A stretch of DNA of 64,000 nt, from positions 6,753,203-6,817,202 of the forward strand of contig NW_024037057.1 in the NCBI RefSeq assembly GCF_015706575.1. Direction: 5' to 3'. Every line of letters starts with the position of its first letter. Position 1 is the stretch's first letter. Source of the stretch: Patiria miniata. Its lineage: Eukaryota > Echinodermata > Asteroidea > Valvatida > Asterinidae. The translations under genes and the position numbers were made by a program. The notes beneath the pieces are model-generated. The model saw nothing but the letters and a program-made list of their open reading frames with translations, searched no databases and was not told where the DNA came from. Below are positions 1 through 11,192 of this stretch, one piece after another.

Positions 1-180
1 TCAAAATGTACCGGTGTCATATAAAATCGGACTCGTATGAAAATCAGACTCTTTTTCCCTTTTATTGGGTAAACCCTCTCACGTGACCGTTCCCTCTCCT
101 AATTATCTATGCATGAGCATGCGCAATACCACCAATGAGTCCGTATTTCATAAAACCTAAATTCATGCTACACCGGTACC
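1..180. mobile_element. Fragment related to the interior of the 22.1-23.1 kb element
   Basis: Shares ACCAATGAGTCCGTATTTCA, CATGCGCAATAC and CTCACGTGAC, in the same order, with 22620-22790. The element boundary is not visible at the window edge. Confidence 0.6.
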
Positions 181-379
181 ACAAAGATGCTGTAGTGTAG
201 TGTAGAAATATCTTATCTCCCTATTCTGAGAAATCTACTTCTGAACAAGTGTAAACTTTTTTCTGGACCACTCTGTAGTTCTTGAGAATTATTTTTTTTT
301 TAATACATTCATGTCTTTCAGGTTACATGAACCAGTACGTAACTGGTACATCATTTTGATTCCCTTTTTATATCGAAAG

Positions 380-940
380 TTAAAGCTACATGTAGGCCTT
401 TAGTCCATCATTTGCAGCTATCTGAAAAGTAGCTGGTGTAATTATTGTTGAAAAACATACTTGGTTGAAAGATAGTAAGGGGACTAAACTCCCTGTGAAA
501 TTATTCTTTCTGGCAAGCTGTCATTTTGAAGTAATCAACGAAAGAAGGCCTTTCCAACGGTGCTTCTTAAGACGCACCGTGGGAAAATTTAAATTAGTAG
601 TTCGTTTTGTTATTCGGCGAAGCACGCGCAAGCATTGGCACGACGCACACGCACCCCCGGTTGCTATAATTTGTCAGATCAGAGCGCGACATCACGTAGC
701 TGCATTCGGCTCAGTGAGAACGTGTCTCGGACGCTGAATTTAGGCGCAATTCAAAACATGATTCAGCAACATTTGATTTGAAATTGAGATCCTAGAATGC
801 TGTTTTTCTCAGAATATACAGCTGAAGCTGAGCTGAAACTTTATCAGGTTAGTTGTTCAGTACCCTTCTTTAGATTTTGAGCACTTTTGTTGCTTCAAAC
901 AAACAAAATGCACAAATTACAAATGATGGATTATCTTTAA
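380..940. mobile_element. TTAA-flanked MITE, family A
   Basis: Left border TTAAAGCTACATGTAGGCCT, right border AATGATGGATTATCTTTAA. It contains the family block GGGGACTAAACTCCCTGTGA. A 90-codon frame inside is part of the repeat, not a gene. Confidence 0.8.
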
Positions 941-1023
941 AAGACAAGTTGAAAAGAGCCTTTTCTACATGTAAATTATAGTGTCAAATGTCATAGGTAT
1001 AAATAGTCAATGTACGGTACATA

Positions 1024-1371
1024 TTATGTACAATGTACATGTATTACTGTGTACATACATGACAACCCTTCACAATTCAAACAGCCATCACTAATCTCAT
1101 CAAATCCCCTAATAAGATTATCCCAGACAAGCAACAACTTTCTCTGACAATAAAAGACATCCTCATTTGCATCACAAGAACCTGTAGTAACGCTCCATTC
1201 AATGGCTGTTACTTCCATGCACACTCCTCCCCCTGGAATTTGATTGTCATCATTGTTCACCTGAATGGGATGACAGTTGTTTGTCTGGAGGGCGCGAGAG
1301 GTCAGACTGGGACAGGTCAATAATGAAATAAAAAAGGCGGCCACAAGGGTTTTTTTTATTGCAATTTCCAA
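1024..1371 (-). CDS. Possible small secreted Cys-rich protein, 115 aa
   Basis: Not assigned to a family. The N-terminus (MEIAIKKTLVAAFFISLLTC) is basic then strongly hydrophobic, followed by PSLTSRA, a plausible signal-peptidase site. The remaining 88 or so residues have eight Cys (NNC, VCM, GSC, FYC, DGC, NC, SC, HC) and no membrane segment. The last residues run into acatgtac repeat sequence, so the true end may differ or an intron may follow. It stands alone, without neighbouring exons. A chance frame is possible, but a signal peptide plus even Cys count is unusual for one. Confidence 0.3.
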   Translation of the reverse strand: MEIAIKKTLVAAFFISLLTCPSLTSRALQTNNCHPIQVNNDDNQIPGGGVCMEVTAIEWSVTTGSCDANEDVFYCQRKLLLVWDNLIRGFDEISDGCLNCEGLSCMYTVIHVHCT

Positions 1372-1597
1372 TTGACGTTCAGTTGGAAAGGATTTGAAAT
1401 CATGTACAAATATTTTTCAAAATGAGTTCTCATTGTTGGTGCTTTTCCGCTGTCCCATATTTTGTTAAAGCAAAATTGTGATGACTCACCAGCTAATAAT
1501 ACTAGGGAAAGTACGGCATGTGTATACTGTTTAGAAGCAAGAAGTCCGTGAACTGTATGGCTTTTTTAAATGAATGGCTGATGATCCATTTTATGAT

Positions 1598-1613
1598 TGG
1601 GGGGGGGGGGGGG
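1598..1613. repeat. Poly-G tract
   Basis: Uninterrupted run of about 16 G, then GTGGTGGGGGG. A possible G-quadruplex and a likely site of assembly error. Confidence 0.8.
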
Positions 1614-1863
1614 TGGTGGGGGGAGCGCACGGGGTAACAAGTTCAGGGGCAATCTAGCAGACTGTAGCGCTTAGCTTTTCAACTCTAGATTCCTCTATTG
1701 GGATTTTGCTTTTGACGTGATGTTTACCAAAATTCAGGTCTCCGCAGCTTGGCCACATTTCAATGGCTGTTTACCCTCAAATTCTTTGCCAGTGATCATT
1801 ATATTGTGCTAAAAGGGTTACATTACAAATTGTGCATGTAGCTCCAATTCTGAGCTACAGTAC

Positions 1864-2115
1864 CAGGGGCCAATTTCATAGAGCTGCCTAAGCACAAAAT
1901 TTGCTTAAGCACAAAAACGTCTTGCTTAATAAAATCAGGTTACCGGCCAAAATCTATGCGATTGTTATTATAAGTAAACAACAGCTAAATACCAGTCAGA
2001 AGCAATGTACGTACATCACATGGAGTTTTGGCCGGTAACTTAATTTTACTAAGCAATGTTTTTTCGTGCTTAAGCAAATTTTTCTGCTTAAGCAGCTCTA
2101 TGAAATTGGGCCCTG
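1864..2115. mobile_element. Palindromic MITE, family C
   Basis: Starts CAGGGGCCAATTTCATAGAG and ends CTCTATGAAATTGGGCCCTG, with inner arms GGTTACCGGCCAAAA / TTTTGGCCGGTAACTT. It is about 250 bp, nearly palindromic throughout, with hAT-like CAGGGG ends. Further copies are at 6439 and 6737. Confidence 0.85.
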
Positions 2116-2469
2116 CAGTAACCTTGTAAAATGGAAGCATGCACAGTATGCACCAGTAGTAAGGATTCTTCATCCACTGACGTACATTGTGTGTGTTTGC
2201 TACTTTGCTTACGCCAAACTTCTCTACTAACACCTGTAACGTACCAAACGCTTACAGTTAACAGCAATTGTTTTGCAAATGCTACATGTAGTGACAGAAT
2301 TTCTGTCCTGCCCTTGCTTGCTGAGAAAATATTCTCTTTTCTTACAAGTTTCTGCGTGTCATCACCTTGAACTACAGCCAACAAATAAACAGAAGATTCA
2401 TACATCGTACATGTGTAAGTGTACAGTACATGTACTGGTATTACATGTATGTACACCTATCTGTAACAA

Positions 2470-2725
2470 GGGGCGGCCAGGCAGTCAACATGAAAGCGCA
2501 CACGACGGCAAATTCCTGCGCGAAACGCCGTCACGAAAAATCGACGAAACGGATTGCCGGCCCGTACAGGAAAATCAGGACGACCCGAAGTGTCCGACCC
2601 GGCGGACGACACCCTCCGCATTTTTCCACGGACGTGGAGCGATTTTGGCGCCGCGGGAGCCCGCGGTCTCGGATCCTTTCATGAGCAAATATCGTCCCGG
2701 AGGCCGAGTTAAACTCTCTCTTATA
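2470..2725. other. CpG-rich block in AT-rich surroundings
   Basis: About 250 bp with many CpG (GCGCGAAACGCCGTCACG, GACCCGGCGGACGACACCC). Several frames stay open on both strands because of composition. It may be a promoter-type CpG island, a first exon or an old GC-rich repeat. No splice site or start codon stands out. Confidence 0.35.
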
Positions 2726-2921
2726 TAGATACTCGCCACTTGACAGGTTACTGGAACAGCACCAGGCTCGACCTCCAGATCTAGAATCATGCACACATGT
2801 AGAAGTTCTACATGCACAATGATGAACATAAGTACATGTATCCAAACCAAATGAAAATTTATACTTAAAACCTTGGTGTCTTTAAGTAGGCCTACCGTAG
2901 GATTTGGTGTTCTTTACGCAG

Positions 2922-3260
2922 AAGACAGCACTCCATGCACATGTTGTGCCAGAAATCTCAAAATCAGGGGCTTAACATTTCATCAGCCAAAGCTGGAGAT
3001 GGTCCAAGATTTGAAAACACTCTCCACCTATCATCTCCATCGTGTCAAAGGTCAAGCTCACCAGATCCACCAACCAACCTCCCCCACCTCAACAATCATG
3101 ACAACCCGGACAGATCTCTACAACAAGTTCCCACAGTTCCCCCCAAAACTCCCCAAGTTGAAAGTAAAAACACCCACGCTCCGATGTTACCCCTCAGTCC
3201 CGCCAACTTTGACCCAACCTTGTCAAAAAGATTGCGCCCCACGTTTACGATTCTTACTTG
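2922..3260 (+). CDS. Possible internal coding exon, Ser/Pro/Thr-rich
   Basis: Preceded by TGTTCTTTACGCAG and followed by a full-consensus donor (ACTTG|GTAAGT). The phase is symmetrical (339 nt). The frame reads as a disordered linker (SSPSCQRSSSPDPPTNLPHL, SLQQVPTVPPKTPQVE, HAPMLPLSPANFDP). Another + frame stays open across the donor to a stop at 3358-3360, so the exon could end differently or be decayed. No family recognised. Confidence 0.3.
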
Positions 3261-3360
3261 GTAAGTCCTCAGCTTCTTAACAAGCTAGGCAGGGTGGATG
3301 GCCTACTGACATTTCACAAATTGGCAGGTCTTAATGGAGACATACTCAGTCAACCAGGGT

Positions 3361-4937
3361 GAAAAACTAGCTATAGTCCAACCATGGAGGAACAAGGAGT
3401 GGTCCAATAGCTCCATGGTCCAACACAAGGTTCCAAAAAAAAATTTCCAGTATTTTTGGTTGTTGAAAATTCACCATAACCGGGTACATACAGAATTTCA
3501 GTGGAGTTATAATTTCAAATTCTGAATTCCTTGACTAATTTTGTGGTATTATCTGACAATTTCTCTAAATTTCTAATTTTTTTTAAAACAATTTTTAAGA
3601 ACTAAAAATTTGGATTTCTGAGGAGAAAAGTCACACTATAAAATGTGCGTTGCCAACTGGAGGCCTCAACTTTTTACAAATCAAGATGTTTCTTGTTGAC
3701 AGTTTTGTGCCAAACCTTGATCTCATCTCCATCTAATCTGTAAGAAGGTTGTGACCTCGCAGCCGTTAATATGACCCTGAAGGTGCTGTTTTGATTGGAT
3801 AAAGACATTAATATGACCCTGAAGGTGCTGTTTTGATTGGATAAAGACATCAACCTGCCAAACAAGAACTTTCTCAGAAGTGCATCCTTTGAGTCACCTT
3901 GTACAAGACATTTTACATCAGCTGAAAGTGAATTTAAACAGCATGTTATGCGCTCATCGAGATTTTGATGACCCCACCTAGGGGATCAACCCTGACAGGT
4001 TGATGGGTGCAAGTCGATGGGCAAGTGTAACTGACACTTCATAAAGATGCTAGCCAGAGCATAAAAATGACAATAAAACACAATGTAATGAATGAAAACA
4101 CTGGCTTGAACCAGTGAAATGTGCATGGAAATGGTACACAGATACCGGTACAATGCATGTTCTCTTTCAGTTTTCAGCACCACAGTGCCCGTTACAGATG
4201 TAGTCTATAAGCACAAATCCACTGCATAAATCCATGGTAATGGATAGCAGATCTTAGTCTGATGTTTGACGTTTGATTTTAATTTACTTCAGAAGGCGAA
4301 ATTATGGCCAGACGGCCTGAAAGCTTCCGACCATATGCCATATTTGTGAGGCACTCTGGCAAAATGAGACAGAACTTAGCAGAGGTCGAAATGAGGGTTA
4401 GCTGGTATTGCAAAAGAGAATACAATTTGCCTCACCATTCATGTACATGTACAGATGTACTGTTTATTGCACTTCAATCGGCCATTCCGTTGACAAGTTA
4501 TGGCTGTTTAGGGTTTGCATTTAATTTATCGACATGTCAAAAAAGTGAAATACCGGTACTGCGGGAAAAAAAGGCCTTTAAAGTTTCCTGTTTTGTAGTG
4601 AAAATGAAAGATATACCGGTATATGCAAAATGTTTTTCCTTGTATAAACACTTTATTCCAAGATTTTTATGCCGTACGGTATTACTTTTTTAGACATACA
4701 TGTATATCAAAGATTACTTTTTTAACAATAAATCTGAAAATCAGAAAAACACTCATCCCAATTCGGTTTTTTTCTTCATTTTTCTCCACTACGACATGTG
4801 CCTGGTTCAGTCTCATCTTGCCAGAATGCCTCATGTTTGTCTGAATGACAAAACTTGTGCTCCATCAAATATTACAATGTACCAATAGATATTTGTACAT
4901 GTATCGGTATGTACATTGAATAAAATATGGGGACAAA
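3361..4937. other. No gene seen; one short tandem duplication
   Basis: AT-rich sequence. At 3766-3850 a 42-bp unit (ACCCTGAAGGTGCTGTTTTG) occurs twice in tandem with no mismatch. Otherwise I see only random short frames. Confidence 0.5.
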
Positions 4938-5124
4938 TGTTGCAACCTGACGCCACTTCAGCGGTTGTGAACAAAGTCTATGGACAGTCAAGAAAATTGT
5001 CTAAGTACATGTACTTCCTAACAAAATTGGAAATATTTCTCAGTCTCAGATTCATGTCCATCATTTTTGCAATGACTGACCTTCATTGAGATGATAAAGA
5101 AAAAAGTGGCGTCAGGTTGCAACA
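4938..5124. mobile_element. MITE, family G
   Basis: Ends TGTTGCAACCTGACGCCAC and GTGGCGTCAGGTTGCAACA, a perfect 19-bp inverted repeat. A diverged relative is at 29089-29285. Confidence 0.85.
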
Positions 5125-6358
5125 TTTTTTCCAAAATAAGAAATGTGTACTAGGGGCCTATATAGATTTCATTTTTGTCTTGATTGTGTGTCTGATTTCA
5201 TCCTGTTATTGGAAATCAGTTTCAGTTACTGATAAGGTGACCCTCTGAAGCATTCCCCCATGATAAGACAGTGCTCAGTCTGACCTTTCAAGTACTCGCA
5301 ACCCCGCTTTCTTCTGTTCTCCATCCTGGGATATCTGCAGGTCGCGACCTCTCACAGCTAGCCAGCAATGTTTTGACATTTTGGGGTCTCGGCAGTCAAG
5401 CGGCCTGAGATCTTGTTTCCCCCAAAAACCCTGCGGGGATGGCAGTATTTTGGGGCCTTGGTTGCCATGGAGACAAGGGAGTTATGCTCATCCAAGAGGA
5501 AAATCAATTTTTTAAAGGAGCATTCTGGCTTAAAGCATGGCAGAATGAAAAAAAGTCTCCGGTTTCTGGTATGCGCGCATGTCGCCGTAGCCATGTGCGT
5601 CGGCAAAATGAAAAAAAATTTTTTTTTTATGTAAGATGATGTTTTAAAAACCTCCAAACTCACTAGTTTGACTGGAATCCTGCTGCTGCACAATTTTAAC
5701 GTGTGTTTAGATGGGGTTACGATCAAGTATAAGCTTTATGTGGCCTCTATGGGCTCCCATATATTTTGCACTAAATTTAGTTGGGCACCATTTGCAGTCA
5801 TCAGCCGACATTTGAAGGAGAAAAAGAAAGAAAAAAAAAAAAAACATGCTGCGTCACCGCACCACTTTTGGGGCAAGCTCCATACCAGAAACCAAAGACT
5901 TTTTTGGGGGGGGGGGGGGGCCTAATAGAAGAATTTTTGGAATAATACTTTTGGTCATTTCCTGAACACTCAACCTACATAAATTGTAATCAGCATGTCC
6001 ATCTGGATAGAAACCATGATATGGATTTGCTTTTAATCTTCATCACATAAACTTTTCAGTGAAAATGGGAAATACCTTTTTTTCACTGAAAACAGGAAAT
6101 ACCTTTTTTTTTTAAATAACAAAACAACTCTTTAGTTTCATTTTCAGCCTGTGCCTGTAATCCCATAAATGTGCTAGAGAGCTATTATTTGCAGAACTAC
6201 AAATTTAATATCCACCACTTCAATATACTTGAACAGTGTTCCTGAAAGCACTAGACAATGCCCTGAATAATGATTGACAAGTCTTTGTTAAAGCTTCCTT
6301 GTCATACTTTTCTGTGTTATGGGCCCAAAAAAAAACCTTCCATCGGCTTCATTGAAAA
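5125..6358. other. No gene seen
   Basis: Contains two poly-A tracts (5820-5845), a G-run near 5908-5921 and a duplicated GGGAAATACCTTTTTTT at 6066 and 6091. Short frames overlap on both strands without domain signal. Confidence 0.4.
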
Positions 6359-6438
6359 GGGCCGTTCACACTATCTAAAATCCACGTGTTGGACCCGGGT
6401 ACGACACAGTGATTTCGGAATCCAACACGGCTTCTGAA

Positions 6439-6694
6439 CAGGGGCCAATTTCAAGGCACTGCTAAGCACACAAATTTGCTTAGCATAAAAAAAGTCTGGC
6501 TTATACATGTGTAAAAGCAGGTTACCAGCCAAAACTCCACGTGATGTTTATTGCTCGTGATTAGTATTCAGCTGTTGTTTGCTTAGCATGAAAATCACAT
6601 GGAGTTTTGGCTGATAACCCGCTTTTATAAGCTGGACTTTTTTTAAGTGCTAAGCAAATTGTTGTGCTTAGCAGCGCTGTAAAATTGGGCCCAG
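6439..6694. mobile_element. Palindromic MITE, family C, diverged copy
   Basis: CAGGGGCCAATTTCAAGGCA at the left and AAAATTGGGCCC at the right; inner arms GGTTACCAGCCAAAACTCCA and TGGAGTTTTGGCTGATAACC. Confidence 0.8.
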
Positions 6695-6736
6695 GTCTGG
6701 CGCTCAACAAGGCTAAAATATAACCCCGGTCGAGAC

Positions 6737-6984
6737 CAGGGGCCAATTTCATAGAGCTGCTTAAGCAGAAAATGTGCTTAAGCACAAAAACGTCTTGCTT
6801 AATAAAATCAGGTAACCGGCCAAAACTCCATGCGATTGTTATGCTAATTAAACAACAGCTAAATACCAGTCACAAGTAATGTACATCACTTGGAGTTTTG
6901 GCCGGTAACCTAATTTTACTAAGCAATGTTTTTTCGTGCTTAAGCAAATTTTCTGCTTAAGCAGCTCTATGAAATTGGGCCCAG
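6737..6984. mobile_element. Palindromic MITE, family C, close to the 1.9-kb copy
   Basis: CAGGGGCCAATTTCATAGAG at the left, CTCTATGAAATTGGGCCCAG at the right, and interior nearly identical to 1864-2115, so both moved recently relative to the copy at 6439. Confidence 0.85.
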
Positions 6985-7107
6985 GGTTAAGAGGCTCTAC
7001 CAGGGTAGAAAATCCAAACTCTACAGCTGACCCGTGTACACACTGAAGCAAGTGTGAACGGTATGCCTTGTTTACCGGTACCTGTGTTAGATGGAACCCG
7101 GTTCCGC

Positions 7108-7318
7108 TAACGGTGCACTGTAAAAATGTTGGGTAAAAATACTGTTGGGCAAATGTAATTTACCCGACACTGGTATCAAATTACCTCATATTAGGTTGAA
7201 TTGGGTAAACACTGTCAAACTATTGGGAAGAATTTGCCCAAGAGTGTAGGCAGTTGATAATCCGACCAGCACTGGTCGAATTATCAACCCATTTTGCCCA
7301 AACTTGTTTACAGTGTGA
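7108..7318. mobile_element. MITE with CACTGTAAA ends
   Basis: GCACTGTAAAAATGTTGGG at the left pairs with CCCAAACTTGTTTACAGTG at the right. CACTGTAAA ends are common in hAT-type MITEs of marine animals. Confidence 0.55.
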
Positions 7319-7534
7319 ACCAGTGTTGATTTCAATTTCAATTAGGGATGACATGACGATAGTGTACAAAACTTCAGCTCAAACTTTAAGGAGACAGATA
7401 TGATTGATCAAGATGGAACCCGGTTCCGCTAATGCTGGACGAGTGTTGATTTCAAGTTCGACGAGTGTTGATTTCAAGTTCAACAAGGGTAGACAAGACG
7501 ATAGCATACAAAACTTACGCTCCAACTTCAAGGA

Positions 7535-7858
7535 GACAGATATGAATGATCGAGTCATTTTTATCGCATCATCAGGGGAGACGATGCTGGAGCAAGAGGG
7601 GTGGATGATATTTGAGGGTTCTTCCAGGGTCAACAGACGAGAGGAGCACAGCTGGGTCCACATTTCTCAGAAGTCATTCCCGGTGCAGTTAACTGCGGCG
7701 TTTCATGTTGGTGAATCATGAGGGAGAATTTACATGTTTGTGAATCATGAGGGAGAATTTACGACTGGCAAATGGTCCGGTGGGTGAAGGACTTGGAAGT
7801 TGGAACAGATCCCATGACAGTTTATGAACATTTGGAAGGCCAAGGGCCAGAAGGTTTG
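7535..7858 (+). pseudogene. Coding-like segment, not continuously open
   Basis: Reads as protein in two stretches of the same frame (MNDRVIFIASSGETMLEQEG, HSWVHISQKSFPVQLTAAFH; then YDWQMVRWVKDLEVGTDPMT, VYEHLEGQGPE), followed by a possible donor GAAG|GTTTGT. A 29-bp direct duplication lies at 7705-7762 and the reading is broken. A related partial copy precedes it at 7320-7405 (CAAACTTTAAGGAGACAGAT). The family is not recognised; it may be a decayed gene or a repeat-borne fragment. Confidence 0.3.
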
Positions 7859-8531
7859 TTTAATTTATATTTTTGCTTAGTGTTGTGGTTCTGAAGTTTG
7901 AAAAAGATGTCATCGACTTATCGCACCGCACAGTACATTTGTACACATTTGCATGGGCTATCTTGTTAAAGTTTGGAAAACAGGTTTTACAATTCGACAC
8001 TACTCTTTTATTTTGTTATCATTTTTTTTACATGAACATTCCGTCAAATTTAATGAAAGTAATTTTTTTTATGTTTGGGTTGAGAAGGGGAACAAGTGTT
8101 ACATGTTATGTACAAGACAAAACACTGCAACTGTCATTAAAAAATGTGCCTAAATCTTTTCATTTCATTTCATCAACATTTAAATGCTGATAAAATGAAA
8201 AGTGCCTAAATCTTCAAAACCTTATGGAAAATTCAAATTCAAAATATATATGTACTGTTGTCAACAGTATTACCAAATTTTGTATTACAAATCGCAATGC
8301 TAAAACTCTAATACCAAACTACTTCCATAGAATTTCTGCACAAGCTTGTTCAAATTTTTCTTTCCAAATTTCCCCCAAAAGTCAGACCAACCAGCCACTT
8401 GCTATGTCTCCACAGGAAACACATTTTCATCCCGCCCACATGCACGATGAACATGATGAACATTATTTGCTGGGGTAAAATCAGGGGCAAGCATTCCAAT
8501 GTTGTACAATCTCATCCACTTTTTTTCCCAG

Positions 8532-8574
8532 ACAAGCCCTTGAGGCTGCTGTGTACGGTATGCCTGCCAGCCTG
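8532..8574 (+). CDS. Possible 43-nt exon
   Basis: Strong acceptor (CCACTTTTTTTCCCAG) and good donor (CCTG|GTGAGC) on the + strand. In one phase it encodes QALEAAVYGMPASL. Too short to assign. Confidence 0.22.
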
Positions 8575-9335
8575 GTGAGCCTGTCCTTGAGAAGAAATGG
8601 GTCAAATTATAGAGCCATAAAAAAACATAGACACACATCTCTAGTCAAATCAAAACTAGATTTGTTATTAAAGTGGTGCTGTCTTCCATACTCCCTAGTG
8701 GTACTGTCATTCCCAGTGGTACTTGTTCACCTTGATCGCTGTATGGCAAGGTTTGGACTGTTGGACCACGTCCAGTAATTTCAGTGCTTGTATTTTGTGC
8801 TTCGGATTTGGTCAGATTTTGAAAATTCTGCAATTTACTGAAAGGGTAAATTATGTGAATGACTCTTACAGTTTAAAATGTGATAAAGTTGTGTTGTTGG
8901 TTATTATTATTTTTTTTAAGTTTCAAATGTGTCCACTCTAGGGCAATCACACATTGTAATGAAACAACATTTGTATGCATGTTTCTAAAGCCAAATTCCA
9001 TTTCAAAATGGAAATTCCCTTAATTCCATATATTTTGGTATTGCCCTTAAAAGACATACATTTGTGTTGTGTTGTAGGCCTGCATTTTTCAAAAGCACTG
9101 TATTATATTCTCCACGTACACAGTGCTGTTCGAGAGCTTGCAAGAAAAAACAAGTCAGGTGTGTTTAAAAACACAAATGCCCCGCAACCGTGACTGTTCC
9201 CATGACATAACACCACTCTTTTAACATCAACTTACATGTACCTTGGTCACATGGAACGTTCATTAATTGACAGCATTAGTGTCTTCTGTAGGTTTTATAT
9301 GAATTAATCCCTAATCCCTATGATCTCAGAATAAA
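8575..9335. other. No gene seen
   Basis: AT-rich sequence between the possible exon and the 147-bp array; random short frames only. Confidence 0.4.
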
Positions 9336-9341
9336 TACAAG

Positions 9342-9925
9342 ATTTCTATTGTTTTAGCCACTGTGACCTTGACCCTTGACCTTTCAGCCCCAAATGCAAT
9401 AGGCTTCTTAGGACTGCCAAGGACAATCCACAAACCAAATTTGAAGTTCATATGTAAAGTACATCTCAAGTTATCACGCTGACAAAATTTCTATTGTTTC
9501 AGCCACTGTGACCTTGACCCTTGACCTTTCGGCCCCAAATGCAATAGGCTTCTTAGGATTACCAAGAACAACACACAAACCAAATTTGAAGTTCATATGT
9601 AAAGTATTTCTCAAGTTATCGCGCTGACAAAATTTCTTTTGTTTTAGCCACTGTGAACTTGACCCTTGACCTTTTGGTCCCAAATGCAATAGGCTTCTTA
9701 GGATTACCAAGAACAATCCACAAACCAAATTTGAAGTTCATATGTTAAGTATTTCTCAAGTTATCGCGCTGACAAGATTTCTATTGTTTTAGCCACTGTG
9801 AACTTGACCCTTGACCTTTCGGCCCCAAATGCAATAGGCTTCTTAGGATTACCAAGAACAATCCACAAACCAAATTTGAAGTTCATATGTTAAGTATTTC
9901 TCAAGTTATCGCGCTGACACGATTT
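9342..9925. repeat. 147-bp tandem repeat, four copies, with AGGTCA-type half sites
   Basis: Units begin near 9342, 9488, 9637 and 9778 (ATTTCTATTGTTTTAGCCAC) and end with CAAGTTATCGCGCTGACA. Each holds GTGACCTTGACCCTTGACCT (one unit pair has GAACTTGACC), a cluster of nuclear-receptor half sites spaced by one base on the other strand. Similar sequence is dispersed in marine invertebrate genomes. Confidence 0.9.
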
Positions 9926-9929
9926 ATCC

Positions 9930-10028
9930 GGACACACACACCCACCCACCCACACACCCACCCACCCACCCACCCACGGAAGGACAAGGCGGAAACAGTA
10001 TGCCCCTTCGGCTTCGCCGCGGGGCATA
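9930..10028. repeat. CCCA microsatellite and GGGGCAT hairpin
   Basis: A CACCCACCCACC run (9936-9975) is followed by GCCCCTTCGGCTTCGCCGCGG and GGGCATAA, a GC hairpin seen at the tails of dispersed elements in marine invertebrates. It directly follows the 147-bp array and may be its terminal part. Confidence 0.6.
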
Positions 10029-10070
10029 AAAATTACAAGCTTACTACATGTACATGTGTATGTACGGTAA

Positions 10071-10145
10071 GTCACTCGGGTGGGACTCGAACCCACAACC
10101 TCCTGTTTACCAGTGCAGTTGTCATACCACTCATCCAATGAGCCC
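10071..10145 (-). ncRNA. tRNA-like sequence or SINE head
   Basis: On the - strand, GGATGAGTGGTATGACAACT (A-box position) and GTGGGTTCGAGTCCCAC (a perfect T-arm with B box). The acceptor stem pairs poorly, so a tRNA pseudogene or SINE is likelier than an active tRNA. Confidence 0.5.
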
Positions 10146-10300
10146 CCATTATTCTATAATTTTTTGAAGCAGCACACATTTTTGGGCTTACAGTCCCAAA
10201 ATGGATAACAGCTACAGTACCTGTACATACTGCACATGGATGCATACTGTATGCATCCCTTTTTAGCAACAGTTTCAATTTCACACACTAGCACTTGTCC

Positions 10301-10444
10301 CAGGCATGCAACTGGGAAGTCACAAAAAAAAGAGGAAATTCAAATCTTTCCAAGACTTTGTACAGTGTTTTTCTATTTTCAATGGCACACATTGGAAGTG
10401 AAACAAGAGGAAATCAGCTGATCCGAGGAAAAGTTGCATGCCTG
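10301..10444. mobile_element. MITE, family E
   Basis: CAGGCATGCAACTGGGAA at the left, GGAAAAGTTGCATGCCTG at the right. Same family as 20251-20575 and 54202-54340. Confidence 0.8.
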
Positions 10445-10624
10445 TGGTCCTGGTAGTTGTCATAAAAGTGAGGAAATTGGCACAAAACCAGATTGTTGTG
10501 ACAAAGCAGACCTTGATTGCACAACTGGTGATGTACCGGTACAAGTCACATCTGCCTCATTGCAAACAACTACCGGTACACGAAGGACAAAAAAAAAATG
10601 ATGAAGTAGAAAAAAATGATGCAG

Positions 10625-10809
10625 GGAAGACAGTATCGCACGAGCATCACATCATCCGTCACCGGTGCCCGTTTCCTCGCCTTCCCTTGAGGCTCGACAA
10701 AATAACTGGCCTGGAGAACTCACTCATCAGGCTTCGTTACCAGTTAGTGCGAGACCTGAGGATGGGACACTATCTCCCAGAGCCGGCAGGCATCAACCCG
10801 CTGAGATAG
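10625..10809 (+). CDS. Possible last coding exon, unidentified
   Basis: GC-richer than its flanks with mostly G/C at third positions, as in the proven exons of this window. One frame ends in a stop and reads LPLRLDKITGLENSLIRLRY, QLVRDLRMGHYLPEPAGINP, LR. A second frame stays open to a donor-like GGT|GTAAGA (RASHHPSPVPVSSPSLEARQ). The acceptor (GATGCAG) lacks a good pyrimidine tract. No family recognised. Confidence 0.3.
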
Positions 10810-11192
10810 AACCGTGGCTTGGTGTAAGACACTATAAGGTGATGATGTTACATGTATACTGGTCATAATACTATCATCTCCTCCGCTAATGACGGCCTGA
10901 AAGATGTGTCGTGATCAGATAAACATGTGTCTTTACCGGACTCACACTGCGCGTGTCCTATGAGTATGATGTGCCATGAAGTGTGTGGCTAAAAGGTTTA
11001 TTGTTAAAAGTTAGAGAGGTTCCCATGTGCAACTTTGATTTTCCATGTTGTGTTGACAATCCAGACTCATTCTAATCTAATTGAGTGCAGCATAATTGTC
11101 AGATGACATGCTTCATCGATGCAATAGCCTCGACAATCAAAATTCTGATTACTTGCTTGTAAACAACACCTGCTAAAAGATTTTCAGTTTAG

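Larger units (their letters stand above)
6359..7067. mobile_element. GTGTGAA-ended element with two nested family C MITEs
   Basis: Outer ends GGGCCGTTCACACT and AGTGTGAACGGTATGCC pair and resemble the ends of the 22.1-kb element. The interior phrase TCCAACACGGCTTCTG is shared with 26448-26470. Family C copies occupy 6439-6694 and 6737-6984. Confidence 0.65.

Noticed and set aside
465-737. 90-codon + frame
   Set aside because: Lies inside a MITE family A copy; relatives at 16.5, 44.8 and 56 kb do not keep the frame.
10071-10145. Functional tRNA gene
   Set aside because: T-arm is good but the acceptor stem does not pair; a SINE head or pseudogene is likelier.
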